The notes beneath the pieces are model-generated. The model saw only the letters and a list, made by a program, of their open reading frames with translations. It was not told the DNA's origin and did no database searches. Below, one piece after another: positions 43,019 through 50,969 of a stretch of DNA of 64,000 bases. Position numbers and translations under genes: made by a program. This DNA is from DASWJZ01 sp963739005 (GTDB taxonomy: Bacteria > Pseudomonadota > Alphaproteobacteria > Rhizobiales > Afifellaceae): the NCBI GenBank assembly GCA_963739005.1, contig CAVTYQ010000003.1:186001-250000 (forward strand), in the 5' to 3' direction. Position 1 is the first letter of the stretch. Each line of letters begins with the position of its first letter.

Positions 43019-43768
43019 ATGGCTGAATTCGATCGGCGGTACCAGACTGCCGTTCGCGCTGGCGCCGGCGCACGGGTCGAGGGGATCGACCAGGGCCTGC
43101 GCGCCTTCATGCTCGGCATCTACAACAACATGGCGATGGGCCTCGCGCTGACCGGCGTCGTCGCCTACGGCGCGTACACCGCAGCGGTCGGCCCGAGCGG
43201 CCTGACCGCCTTCGGCACCGCGATCTACACGAGCCCGTTTCGCTGGGTGATCATCCTGGCGCCGCTCGCCTTCGTCTTCGGGCTGTCGGCTGCGGTGCAA
43301 CGCATGCAGCCGGCGACGGCGCGGCTCGTCTTCCTCGCTTTCGCAGCGGTGATGGGCCTCTCGATGTCGTCCATCTTCCTGGTCTTCACGCACCAGAGCA
43401 TCGCGCAGACCTTCTTCGTGACGGCCGCCTCGTTCGGCGCGCTGAGCCTATGGGGCTACACGACGAAGCGCGACATGTCGGGCTGGGGCTCGTTCCTCTT
43501 CATGGGCGTCATCGGTCTGGTGATTGCCATGCTGGTGAACATCTTCCTCCACTCGGCGGCAATCCAGTTCGCGATCTCGGCGATCGGCGTGCTGATCTTC
43601 GCCGGCCTTACCGCCTACGACACGCAGCGGCTGAAGAACACTTACTCCTTCGTCGCCGGTGACCAGCTCGCGGCCGGCCGCGCCTCCATCATCGGGGCGC
43701 TGCAGCTCTACCTCGACTTCATCAACCTGTTCATGTTCCTCCTGCAGTTCATGGGCAACCGGAACTGA
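43019..43768 (+). CDS. Bax inhibitor-1/YccA family membrane protein (YbhL-like)
   Basis: A 249-residue membrane protein with seven predicted helices. The N-terminus MAEFDRRYQTAVRAGAGARV followed by IDQGLRAFMLGIYNNMAMGLALTGVVAYGAY is typical of alphaproteobacterial YbhL, and the C-terminal IGVLIFAGLTAYDTQRLKNTY contains the conserved Asp of the proposed Ca2+/pH-gated leak pore. ACGGAGG precedes the ATG. An intrinsic terminator follows 24 bases after the stop. Confidence 0.95.
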   Translation: MAEFDRRYQTAVRAGAGARVEGIDQGLRAFMLGIYNNMAMGLALTGVVAYGAYTAAVGPSGLTAFGTAIYTSPFRWVIILAPLAFVFGLSAAVQRMQPATARLVFLAFAAVMGLSMSSIFLVFTHQSIAQTFFVTAASFGALSLWGYTTKRDMSGWGSFLFMGVIGLVIAMLVNIFLHSAAIQFAISAIGVLIFAGLTAYDTQRLKNTYSFVAGDQLAAGRASIIGALQLYLDFINLFMFLLQFMGNRN

Positions 43769-43792
43769 CAGCAGCGGATTTTAGACCTCCAA

Positions 43793-43817
43793 CGCGGCGC
43801 TTCGGCGCCGCGTTTTT
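43793..43817 (+). terminator. Intrinsic terminator after the Bax-inhibitor gene
   Basis: Perfect 8-base stem CGCGGCGC / GCGCCGCG with a TTCG tetraloop, followed by TTTTT. The stem lies 24 bases past the stop codon on the + strand. Confidence 0.92.
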
Positions 43818-43869
43818 GTTTGCGCCGGCCCGCTCGACGCCGATGCGGCGGCAAAATAAGCTGCTGCCG

Positions 43870-44400
43870 ATGCCCGCCGATTTCCTCCTCCGCCCGACCG
43901 CAGAACACGACCTCCCGAAGATCGCCGCGATCTACGCGGAGTCAGTGCAAACTGCGACCGCCTCCTACGAGCTTGAGCCGCCGAGCGTCGCGGAGATGAC
44001 CGAGCGTTGGCGCACCGTCGTCGGCAAGGGCTACCCGCACCTCGTGGCCATGCGCGGCGATGAGGTTCTCGGCTACGCCTACGCTGGCGCCTATCACACG
44101 CGCCCGGGCTACCGCTACTCCGTGGAAAACAGCATCTACATCGCGCCGGCGGCGCAGCGCATGGGCATCGGCCGGGCTCTCCTCAGCGAGCTGATCCGCA
44201 TCTGCGAAGAGCAGGGATACCGCCAGATGATCGCCGTGATCGGCGGGACCAACCATGCCCCCTCGGTCGGCCTGCACAAGGCGCTCGGCTTCCTCGAGAT
44301 CGGTGTGATCGAAGGCTCCGGCTTCAAGCACGGAAAGTGGCTCGACACCGTCCTCATGCAGCGTGCTCTCGGCGAGGGGAAGACCACCCTCCCCGTGTAA
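43870..44400 (+). CDS. GNAT-family N-acetyltransferase (phosphinothricin acetyltransferase-like)
   Basis: A 176-residue GNAT enzyme. The PAT-type pattern is clear: IRP-like opening (FLLRPTAEHDLPKIAAIYAESVQTATASYELEPPSVAEM), the SVENSIYIAPAAQRMGIGRALLSELI acetyl-CoA loop (Q/R-x-x-G-x-G/A), and GTNHAPSVGLHKALGFLEIGVIEGSGFKHGKW. This is close to enzymes that acetylate methionine sulfoximine, methionine sulfone or phosphinothricin. ATG 43870 gives the family's usual N-terminus; GCGGCAAAATAAG lies upstream. Its true substrate in the cell is unknown. Confidence 0.92.
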   Translation: MPADFLLRPTAEHDLPKIAAIYAESVQTATASYELEPPSVAEMTERWRTVVGKGYPHLVAMRGDEVLGYAYAGAYHTRPGYRYSVENSIYIAPAAQRMGIGRALLSELIRICEEQGYRQMIAVIGGTNHAPSVGLHKALGFLEIGVIEGSGFKHGKWLDTVLMQRALGEGKTTLPV

Positions 44401-44409
44401 GACTGAGCT

Positions 44410-44838
44410 TCAGCCGCCGTCCGCGACGAAGCCCGCCGCCGCGATCCCGGCGATGGCCGCGGCCTCGTCATGGTCGGAGCGATCGCCCGACACACCCGCC
44501 GCGCCAAGCACCGATCCAGCCTGATCCTTGATGAGGACGCCGCCGGCGACCGGAACGAGCGCGCCGCCCACGGCATGCGCTGCGCCGGCGAAGAAATGCG
44601 GACGCTCGACCGCCATCTTCTCAAGCGCACGCGAGCCGACATTGAACGCAAGCGCACCCTGTGCCTTCCCGTAAGCGACCTCGAACCGCTTCAAACTCGT
44701 GCCGTCCTCGCTCGCCGCCGCAATGACCGCGCCGCGTGCGTCGAGCACGACGATGGCAAGCGGCTTGAACCCGGCGGTGTGGGCGTGCGCAAGCCCCTCG
44801 CTGACGACGGTCTGAGCGGCCTTCAACGTGAGAGGCAT
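44410..44838 (-). CDS. GlcG/HbpS-family haem-binding-like protein
   Basis: A 142-residue protein of the GlcG/HbpS (DUF336) family with a profilin-like fold. Seen are LTLKAAQTVVSEGLAHA, LAIVVLDARGAVIAAASEDG, AYGKAQGALAFNVGSRALE and GGVLIKDQAGSVLGAAGVSGDRSDHDEAAAIAGI, all typical. The family includes a haem-binding extracellular sensor and glycolate-locus proteins; no activity is assigned here. Convergent with the acetyltransferase gene. Confidence 0.9.
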   Translation of the reverse strand: MPLTLKAAQTVVSEGLAHAHTAGFKPLAIVVLDARGAVIAAASEDGTSLKRFEVAYGKAQGALAFNVGSRALEKMAVERPHFFAGAAHAVGGALVPVAGGVLIKDQAGSVLGAAGVSGDRSDHDEAAAIAGIAAAGFVADGG

Positions 44839-44926
44839 GGCGGGACTCCGGATGGAAACGACGCTCCGGCGGGCTCGCGGCCCGGTCGAGCGGCATTGGC
44901 GATCGCGACGAATGCTGCGCTCGGAG

Positions 44927-45328
44927 CTAAGCTCCGACGAGCGACAGTTTCGGTTTGTCGAGAATCCTGAGCACGTTGGCAAGCTCGTGGCCGCGCTTCA
45001 TGATCAGCCCGGTCGCGGCGACGATGCGGTAGGCGCCTTGCTTGCGCGCCATGGACGGAACTTTCTCTACGCGGAACATCGGCATCTCGCTCGCTCGCCG
45101 GAAGATCGAGAAGACGGCGCGGTCAGCAAGCGAGTCGATCGCATAGTCGCGCCACTCGCCGTCGGCGACCTTGCGTCCATAAATCTGGAGGATGGCGTCG
45201 AGCTCGCTTCTGTCGAAGGACACCCTTGGGGAAACGGACGGACGGACGTTCAATGCGATCCGCCGCCCACCGAAAGACCAGTCTTCACTCTCGCTCAATC
45301 GCGCCTCCCTTCGCGTTGACAAGAGCAT
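44927..45328 (-). CDS. DUF2794 domain-containing protein
   Basis: A 133-residue protein of the alphaproteobacterial DUF2794 family. The conserved core is VSFDRSELDAILQIYGRKVADGEWRDYAIDSLADRAVFSIFRRASEMPMFRVEK followed by YRIVAATGLIMKRGHELANVLRILDKP. The start at ATG 45328 is the likeliest; no good Shine-Dalgarno is seen, and a TTG at 45421 is an alternative. Function unknown. Confidence 0.88.
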   Translation of the reverse strand: MLLSTRREARLSESEDWSFGGRRIALNVRPSVSPRVSFDRSELDAILQIYGRKVADGEWRDYAIDSLADRAVFSIFRRASEMPMFRVEKVPSMARKQGAYRIVAATGLIMKRGHELANVLRILDKPKLSLVGA

Positions 45329-45722
45329 AGCGCGAAAGGCGCCGACGGCGACAACAATTCCTTCACTAGAATCAGCACTGGGACTCCGGCGCTTTTCCCC
45401 AATTCCACAATGATGCCCCAATTCAGCCTTTCGCGCGCCACGCTACCTGCCGATCCTCCGATCGTTGCCTCAGGCCGGCAACGGAAGGCGGCGGAAATCC
45501 AGCCCCCAGCCCCCAATGCCTTCCGGCCGGGAAGTCAGTATGGTTCAATCCCCCAGAGGTACAAACCCCTAGGCCGGCCCTTCTGGGCCGGCCTTTTTCT
45601 TGGGTTCTTCGGGCCTTATCCCGCTGCCGATCGCGCGCCGGATCTCTGTCGCGCCCGAGCCTTCAAGACGCGCTAGGACTGGTTAGTATTTCCTCGTCAG
45701 AGCGTGATTCGAGGGGGCCGTC
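45329..45722. other. 394-base region with an orphan structured transcript end
   Basis: Between divergent DUF2794 and thpR. It contains GTTGCC/GGCAAC and GGAAGGC/GCCTTCC inverted repeats (45463-45540) and a strong terminator (45572-45598) on the + strand, but no protein gene I trust. This suggests a small RNA or a leader that ends before thpR. Confidence 0.5.
45572..45598 (+). terminator. Strong intrinsic terminator with no upstream gene
   Basis: Perfect 9-base stem GGCCGGCCC / GGGCCGGCC with a TTCT loop, followed by TTTTT. It lies 124 bases before thpR and has no protein gene ending upstream on the same strand. Confidence 0.9.
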
Positions 45723-46259
45723 TTGCCGCGTCTGTTCACCGCCTTGGAGATCCCCTCCGCGATCTGCTTCCAGCTCTCGCTGCTTCGCGGCGGCCTTCCC
45801 GGCGCACGCTGGATCGACCCGGAGAACTATCACATCACGCTCCGCTTCATCGGCGACATCGACCAGCGAACGGCCGACGAGGTCGGCCGCGCGCTGATGC
45901 GCGTCGACAGGCCGGGCTTCGAGCTTGCGCTTTCCGGGCTCGACGCATTGGGGGGCCGGAAGCCGCATTCGATCGTCGCCTGCGCCAAGAGTACGCCGGC
46001 ATTGAAGGAACTGCAGGCCGAGCACGAGCGCATCATCCAGCGGATCGGGCTTGAGGCGGAGCGCCGAAAATTCCGCCCGCACGTGACGCTGGCGCGGATC
46101 AGGAGCGCGAGCGCGGCCGACGCCGCCAACTATCTCGCGCTCCGCGGCGACTTCCGCACGACGCCCTTTCCGGTCGGGCGTTTCGTGCTGCTCTCCTCCC
46201 GCGCCTCCAAGGGCGGCGGGCCCTACATCATGGAAGAGGTTTATCCGCTCGCGGCTTGA
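45723..46259 (+). CDS. thpR: RNA 2',3'-cyclic phosphodiesterase (2'-5' RNA ligase family)
   Basis: ThpR opens 2',3'-cyclic phosphates on RNA and can ligate 2'-5' bonds. The 178-residue protein carries both HxTx motifs: His in YHITLRFIG (about residue 38) and in RPHVTLARI (about 120). The opening LPRLFTALEIPSAI is typical, with TTG 45723 as start behind GAGGGGG. It converges on imuB, 11 bases away. Confidence 0.93.
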   Translation: MPRLFTALEIPSAICFQLSLLRGGLPGARWIDPENYHITLRFIGDIDQRTADEVGRALMRVDRPGFELALSGLDALGGRKPHSIVACAKSTPALKELQAEHERIIQRIGLEAERRKFRPHVTLARIRSASAADAANYLALRGDFRTTPFPVGRFVLLSSRASKGGGPYIMEEVYPLAA

Positions 46260-46270
46260 GGCGAGAGGGA

Positions 46271-47965
46271 TCACGCGAAGAGCCCGTGCACATACCAGAG
46301 CGGGCTCGCCGTCTCGCGCTCGTAAAGGCCTTCCCGGAAGAGCCAGTAGCGGCGACCGTTTCGATCCTCGACGCGGAAATAGTCGCGCGTCAGCCGGCCA
46401 TTATCTTCCGCCCGCCACCATTCCGGCGCGATGCGCTCCGGGCCTTCGGCGCGGAGCACTTCGTGCACCACGCGGCGCCAGCGGAAGCGAAGCGGCGGGC
46501 CGTCCGGCACCCCGGCCAGCACCTCGACCGGTTCGGGACTGGGGAACATCCGTAGCGGCCGGTCGGGCGGCGCCTCCCCCTCCTCGGGCATGCGCCAGGC
46601 CGAAGCGCCGACCCCCCTCCCGAAGTCTGCTACCGCTTCGCGTTGCAAACTTCGACCTCCCCTCAAGGGGGAGGTTACCAAGGCCGCCGATTGGGCAAGC
46701 GGACGGGCAAGGACGGCGCGCTCGGGGATATGCGTGTCGAGCGGCTCGAAGCGGGTGATGCGGGCGGCCCCAAGCCGCGCGCCGAGGCGGTCATAGAGAC
46801 GCTGCAGGCCGGCGTTCTCGTTTTCCTCACCGGAAAGATCGATCTGCGCCGCGTCGAACGGCTCGGCGCGGATGACCGCCAGCCGCACCATGTCAAAGCC
46901 GAAGCCGGCGTCCCAGTCGGAGCCGAGCGCAGCCAGCCGCTCGGAAAAAAGCGCCGCCACGTCTTCCGCCCCACGCACCGGCGCTGCCGTGCCGACCGAA
47001 GCGCGGGAAACCGCGCCGTCGGTGCGATAGAAAGCGACTTCGAGAAGGCGCGCGCCAAGCCCGTGCCGCTCGAGCGCCGGCGCGAGCGTGGCGGCGAGCG
47101 AGGCGACCGTCTCAAGCAACGATGCCGCGTCGACGACCGGCTCGGCGAAGCGCCGCTCGGCCGAAAGCCGCGGCGGCGGGCGGCGCGGCGACAGCACCTC
47201 GTCGAGATGGCCGAGCGCCTGGTCGAGACGCGCGACGAGGCCGGCGCCGAAGCGGGCGGCGAGCGGCGCGCGCGGCTTGCCGACGAGCTGCCCGATCCGC
47301 TTCAGCCCGAGGCGGTCGAGAAGCGCTTCCGCCTCAGCGCCGATCCTGAGCGCCGCCACTGGCAGCTCGGCGAGCGCTTCCGCCTCTCCGCCCGCCGGAA
47401 CGTGCCCACAAGCGCCATAGCGGGCGAGCGCCGAAGCGACGCCGGCGGTCGAGGCGACGGCGCCCCTTGCCGCAAAACCCTGGCGCGCGAGACGGTGAAG
47501 GCAATCGGCGAGGAGCGCCGCCTCCCCATCCTCGTTGCCGCCGCCGCTGGCGAAGAGATGCGCGCAGCCGGAAATGTCGAGGAACAGCCCGTCCGGCGGA
47601 TCGAGCGCGACGAGCGGGGTATAACGGTCAGCCCAGTCGGCGAGCCTTTCGAGAAGCGCGCGGTCGGCGGCCTCGTCCGCCTCCACCACGAAGAGGTCGG
47701 GGACTGCGCCCTTCGCATCGGCAAGGCTCGTGCCGAGACGGATGCCGCGCCGCTCGGCCACCGCGTCGACGGCGGTCACGCGGAGCGCGTTCTTGATCTT
47801 CGCCACGATGGCGAGCGGCTGCCCCTCAGGAGGCGCGTCGGAGGGCGTCCGCTGTCTCAGGCGGACGAGCCGGTCGGTCGGGAGGCGGGGCAGGAAGAGG
47901 CTCAGGATACGCACGGACGCCTCCCTCCCCGCTTTCGGCTCCGCGCTCGACAAAGCTTCGCTCAT
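46271..47965 (-). CDS. imuB: DNA polymerase Y-family protein ImuB, with in-frame repeat
   Basis: ImuB is a catalytically inactive Y-family homologue that joins ImuA and DnaE2 to the beta clamp in SOS mutagenesis. The 564-residue product begins with a leader, then ILSLFLPRLPTDRLVR (about 20), GTSLADAKGAVPDLFVVEAD, ALDPPDGLFLDISGCAHLF, and the little-finger-like region. The Y-polymerase acidic pair is absent, as expected. Residues in the stretch VTSPLRGGRSLQREAVADFGRG (46611-46679) come from a family C repeat fused in frame. ATG 47965 overlaps imuA by 140 bases; GTG 47914 is a possible later start. Confidence 0.92.
   Translation of the reverse strand: MSEALSSAEPKAGREASVRILSLFLPRLPTDRLVRLRQRTPSDAPPEGQPLAIVAKIKNALRVTAVDAVAERRGIRLGTSLADAKGAVPDLFVVEADEAADRALLERLADWADRYTPLVALDPPDGLFLDISGCAHLFASGGGNEDGEAALLADCLHRLARQGFAARGAVASTAGVASALARYGACGHVPAGGEAEALAELPVAALRIGAEAEALLDRLGLKRIGQLVGKPRAPLAARFGAGLVARLDQALGHLDEVLSPRRPPPRLSAERRFAEPVVDAASLLETVASLAATLAPALERHGLGARLLEVAFYRTDGAVSRASVGTAAPVRGAEDVAALFSERLAALGSDWDAGFGFDMVRLAVIRAEPFDAAQIDLSGEENENAGLQRLYDRLGARLGAARITRFEPLDTHIPERAVLARPLAQSAALVTSPLRGGRSLQREAVADFGRGVGASAWRMPEEGEAPPDRPLRMFPSPEPVEVLAGVPDGPPLRFRWRRVVHEVLRAEGPERIAPEWWRAEDNGRLTRDYFRVEDRNGRRYWLFREGLYERETASPLWYVHGLFA
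46611..46679. repeat. Family C repeat inside imuB
   Basis: Contains ACCCCCCTCCCGAAGTCTGC, GCAAACTTCG and ACCTCCCCTCAAGGGGGAGG. The CTCCCC/GGGGAG hairpin matches the intergenic copy at 23532. Here it is read through as protein. Confidence 0.8.
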
Positions 47966-48749
47966 GGGAATTCCACTCCACCGTGAAGACGCCGGTCGGC
48001 CCGAGGCGGTTCTTTTCCAGCGCGAGACGCCAGGCCATGCGGCCGACGCCGGCGGCGAAGCGGCCTATCTCGCCTGCCGGCGCCGGCGACACGGCGAAGC
48101 GGAGCTCCGCCGCGCTGGGTTCGGCCCGTTCGTCGCCGAGGCGCAGGAGAAAGCCGGTGACGCCCTTCGCCCGCGCCCGAAGCGCACAGCGGCGGGTGGC
48201 CGAAAGGTCGAGCGAGGCCTGCCGAAGCTCGCAGACCGCCACGCTCAAGCCGCGGCAGGAAAGCGCCGCCTCGAAAGCCCAGAGCGCTTCCGTCTCGGTG
48301 CGCACGGCGACATCCACGATCGAGCCCGGATCGATACCGAGCGCCACAAGCCCCGGCGCGTAGAGCCCGCCCGTCTCGCGCCGCGCATCGGCCTCGCTGA
48401 TCCAGAGCGTCGAAGCGCCACCGCCGGAGGCGGCAAGGCGGGCGACGAGCGCCATGACGAAGCCGCCGGCAGCACCCCCGTCGCGGCTCTCGCGCGCCCG
48501 GATCTCCATGAGCGCGGCAAGCGGCAGCCCGCCGCCGAGCGCCAAGTCGAGCGAAGGCAGGCCAAGCGGGAGCCGCGTCGCTCGTGCCCGCGCCTTGAGG
48601 TCGCCGGCGCGCACGACGGGGCCGCCGGCGGGCTCAGGCCCCGCCGGGTCGAGCGCCAGCCGGTCGTCCTCGGCGAGGCGACCTTCGATCGCGGCGATGT
48701 CCCGGCGCAGGCGGCAAAGCTTCGCCTGCGCCGCGGCGGTGATGGCCAT
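47826..48749 (-). CDS. imuA: SOS mutagenesis protein ImuA
   Basis: ImuA is a RecA-like accessory protein of the DnaE2 translesion system. The 307-residue product has an N-terminal helix (AAQAKLCRLRRDIAAIE), then LGLPSLDLALGGGLPLAALMEIRARESRDGGAAGG, FVMALVARLAA, and LDPGSIVDVAVRTETEALWAFEAAL, consistent with ImuA of Hyphomicrobiales. A LexA box lies 22 bases before its ATG. imuB overlaps its 3' end. dnaE2, often third in this operon, is not here; the next gene, thpR, runs the opposite way. Confidence 0.92.
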   Translation of the reverse strand: MAITAAAQAKLCRLRRDIAAIEGRLAEDDRLALDPAGPEPAGGPVVRAGDLKARARATRLPLGLPSLDLALGGGLPLAALMEIRARESRDGGAAGGFVMALVARLAASGGGASTLWISEADARRETGGLYAPGLVALGIDPGSIVDVAVRTETEALWAFEAALSCRGLSVAVCELRQASLDLSATRRCALRARAKGVTGFLLRLGDERAEPSAAELRFAVSPAPAGEIGRFAAGVGRMAWRLALEKNRLGPTGVFTVEWNSHERSFVERGAESGEGGVRAYPEPLPAPPPDRPARPPETADALRRAS

Positions 48750-48770
48750 GGCGTTCTCGGATGCAGCATC

Positions 48771-48785
48771 GTTCTGTCTTTGTTC
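48771..48785 (-). promoter_or_regulatory. LexA (SOS) box of imuAB
   Basis: GTTC (48771-48774), seven bases, GTTC (48782-48785); on the coding strand this is GAAC-N7-GAAC, the alphaproteobacterial LexA site. It lies 22 bases upstream of the imuA start codon, where LexA would block transcription. Confidence 0.9.
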
Positions 48786-48858
48786 TCATAACATGCCACA
48801 GGCGAAGGCGGAGTCAAGACGGGATCGTCAACGCCAGTCGACGATCAAGCCGGCCAAG

Positions 48859-49836
48859 TCAGCCGCCGACCAATCTCCGAAGCTTGTCGAGCCGCAAATC
48901 CTCGGCCTCGCCGTAGCTGATCGTCCCGACGAATTTCCCCGCCGCGTTCATCAGGATCACCGAGGCGGAGTGGTCCATGCTGTAGTCGCCGTTCTCGCCG
49001 GGGACTTTCTTGTAGACGCTGTGAAAAACTTTCGCTGCGGAAGCGATCTGGTCTTCGGTGCCGGTCAGCCCGACGATGCGCGGGTCGAAAGCGCTGAGAT
49101 AGTCCTTCAGCAACGCGGGCGTATCGCGCGCCGGGTCGACCGTCACGAAGACCATCCGCATCTTGTCGGCGTCCGCGCCGAGCTTCTTCAGCGCCTCCGA
49201 CATCTCGAAGAGAGTCGCCGGGCAGACGTCGGGGCAGTGCGTGTAGCCGAAGAAGATCGCGTAGGGCTTGCCACTGAGATCGGCGTCCGCGAAGGCGCCG
49301 CCGTTCTGGTCGGTCAAGGCGAACGGCCCGCCGATCGAGCCGACATACGGCCCGACCTCGTAGGTCACGTCGACGGTCCCCGCCTTCGCGAAGGTGAGCG
49401 TGCCGGAAAAATGCTCACCCTCCTCAAGCTGACGGCTGAGCTCGCGGAACATCAGGCGGTAGGAGCCGGGCCGAAGCTGAAGCGTGGCGCCGGCCGGAAC
49501 CTCCACTCCGTTTTCAAGCGCGCGGACGTCGGACATGCCGCCGGCGGCCGTCGCCTCTTGGATTTCCACGCGCGGCGCGATCTCGACGGTCGCGGCGAGG
49601 AGGCGGTCAGCCTCGCTCCCGCCGTTCTCGATCCGCATGTAGCCCGCTGCGCTATTCGCCACCGGCTCTGTCGCGAGCGCGAATGGCTCGGCGATCCGCA
49701 GCGCGCCAACTCTGAAAGCCGCACCGTCTTCCGTGGGCTGCCGCCGATCGAAGGCCAGATAAATGCCGACGCCGGCGAGAAGCACGGCGACGAGGGCCGC
49801 CGGCAGAAGCCGGCGGACCGTCGGGCGCATCGTCAT
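48859..49836 (-). CDS. PCuAC-Sco1 fusion protein with a degenerate PCuAC domain
   Basis: A 325-residue protein with an N-terminal membrane anchor (LLPAALVAVLLAGVGIYLAF), a PCuAC-like domain (about 43-165) and a Sco1/SenC domain (about 170-325). The Sco copper site is complete: Cys201 and Cys205 in GYTHCPDVCP, and His289 in DHSASVIL. In the PCuAC part the ligand His and Met of the HQM site are replaced (EIQEA, Gln93 and Ala95) and the second His is Arg127 (SYRLMF), so it probably does not bind Cu(I). It starts four bases inside the stop of the intact PCuAC gene, so both are made together. Likely role: copper insertion into cytochrome oxidase CuA. Confidence 0.92.
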   Translation of the reverse strand: MTMRPTVRRLLPAALVAVLLAGVGIYLAFDRRQPTEDGAAFRVGALRIAEPFALATEPVANSAAGYMRIENGGSEADRLLAATVEIAPRVEIQEATAAGGMSDVRALENGVEVPAGATLQLRPGSYRLMFRELSRQLEEGEHFSGTLTFAKAGTVDVTYEVGPYVGSIGGPFALTDQNGGAFADADLSGKPYAIFFGYTHCPDVCPATLFEMSEALKKLGADADKMRMVFVTVDPARDTPALLKDYLSAFDPRIVGLTGTEDQIASAAKVFHSVYKKVPGENGDYSMDHSASVILMNAAGKFVGTISYGEAEDLRLDKLRRLVGG

Positions 49837-50378
49837 TTTCCCATCGAGCCCATTGAACCCATCGAGCCCGTCCCATTGTCACCCATGGGCATGCTTGTGC
49901 CCCCGATCGGTCCGACGACATAGGTGACGTCGACCGTCCCGGCTTTCTCGAAGGTGAGCGTGCCGTTGAACTTGTCGCCTTCCTTCAGCGGCTTCTTCAG
50001 GTCCATGAACATCACATGATACCCGCTCGGATCGAATGTCACCGAGCCGCTGGCGGGGATTTCGACGCCGCTGTCGAGCGGCCGCATCTTCATCACGCCG
50101 TTTTCGACCGCCATCTGGTGCAGTTCCGCCCGCCCGGCGATCTCCGCCGTGACCGAGACCAGGCGGTCGGCTTCGGCGCCGTCGTTCTTGATGGTGAAAT
50201 AGCCTCCTGCGACCTCGGCACCGGGCGGCGTGGCGCGCGCCCACGGCTGCTCGATCGTGACCGGGCCGGTCTTGAACTGGGCGGTCGCCTGGCCGGCGGC
50301 GAGCGCAAGGCCGAGCGCGAAGAGGCCCGGTAGAAGCCTGACAACGGCCAGGCGTGAAGACGAAGGATGGAATCTCAT
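49833..50378 (-). CDS. Periplasmic copper chaperone PCuAC
   Basis: A 181-residue secreted PCuAC protein that delivers Cu(I) to Sco and to the CuA or CuB site of cytochrome oxidase. A signal peptide (residues 1-34) is followed by a beta-sandwich domain with the copper ligands His87 and Met89 (ELHQM), Met98 (MKMRPL) and His121, Met123 (YHVMFMD). The C-terminus ends with Gly/Ser/Met repeats (GSMGSMGSMGK), which could also hold copper. It is the first gene of the PCuAC/PCuAC-Sco pair. Confidence 0.93.
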   Translation of the reverse strand: MRFHPSSSRLAVVRLLPGLFALGLALAAGQATAQFKTGPVTIEQPWARATPPGAEVAGGYFTIKNDGAEADRLVSVTAEIAGRAELHQMAVENGVMKMRPLDSGVEIPASGSVTFDPSGYHVMFMDLKKPLKEGDKFNGTLTFEKAGTVDVTYVVGPIGGTSMPMGDNGTGSMGSMGSMGK

Positions 50379-50466
50379 TTTGCTGCTCCAGCGGCTCCGC
50401 ATGGAGACGACGCATGCGGGCCCTTGTGTCCGATCATCGTTGGCTGTTCCGTCGCGACGGACGGCA

Positions 50467-50847
50467 TCAGACGAGGCGTGGCGGACCGCGCGGCTGGACC
50501 GAAAAGCGATTGGCACTCGCGTGCGGCGAAGATTCCTGCAGCCGCCACGCGATCGGCGCCGACGGGCTGAAATCGACAAGGACCGGGAGGCGGTCGGGAA
50601 GCGACGCGGCAGCGCCGAGGTGACATCCGAACGTGCAGCAGCTTCCCGACGGGCGGTCGTCGGCGGGCGCCTTGCCGCCGTCGAGGCCGACCGACCCGAG
50701 GCAGAGCGGGTTCCCGAAGGCATCCAACGCGGCCGGAGAGGCGTGCGCGCCCGCCGCGAGCGCTGTCAGGAAGGTGTGCAGGAAAAGGAGAAACGCGACC
50801 GCGACAGCCGCCGGCGCCGAAATCGCTTCGCTCTGCCGCTTGGCCAT
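50467..50847 (-). CDS. DUF2946-like membrane-anchored Cys/His protein
   Basis: A 126-residue protein beginning MAKRQSEAISAPAAVAVAFLLFLHTFLTAL (an anchor or signal) with ALDAFGNPLCLGS and the GSCCTFGCHLGAA segment, the Cys/His pattern of DUF2946 proteins that accompany copper genes. It lies 88 bases upstream of the PCuAC gene on the same strand and opposite a Sco gene. A metal-related role is inferred from motif and context. Confidence 0.75.
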   Translation of the reverse strand: MAKRQSEAISAPAAVAVAFLLFLHTFLTALAAGAHASPAALDAFGNPLCLGSVGLDGGKAPADDRPSGSCCTFGCHLGAAASLPDRLPVLVDFSPSAPIAWRLQESSPHASANRFSVQPRGPPRLV

Positions 50848-50969
50848 GACGCCCTGGCGACGCTCCTTCGCTCGCGCGTTCCGTCGCAGCGGAACAACTC
50901 GCCTTCTCACCGGCGGGATGCGGCTCCATATTGCCCGCCGACAAGCCTTTCCAGGTGGCAAATCGTCCG

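Noticed and set aside
45460..45560. Resemblance to a cobalamin riboswitch (GGCGGAAATCC, CAGCCCCC, GAAGTCAG)
   Set aside because: The order of fragments is suggestive, but the CGCAACTG part and the closing GCCAGGAGACCTGCC box are missing, and the downstream gene (thpR) has no link to B12. A model search would be decisive.
45410..45676. 88-codon frame across the orphan terminator
   Set aside because: It reads straight through a strong intrinsic terminator and its stem-loops; the product looks random.
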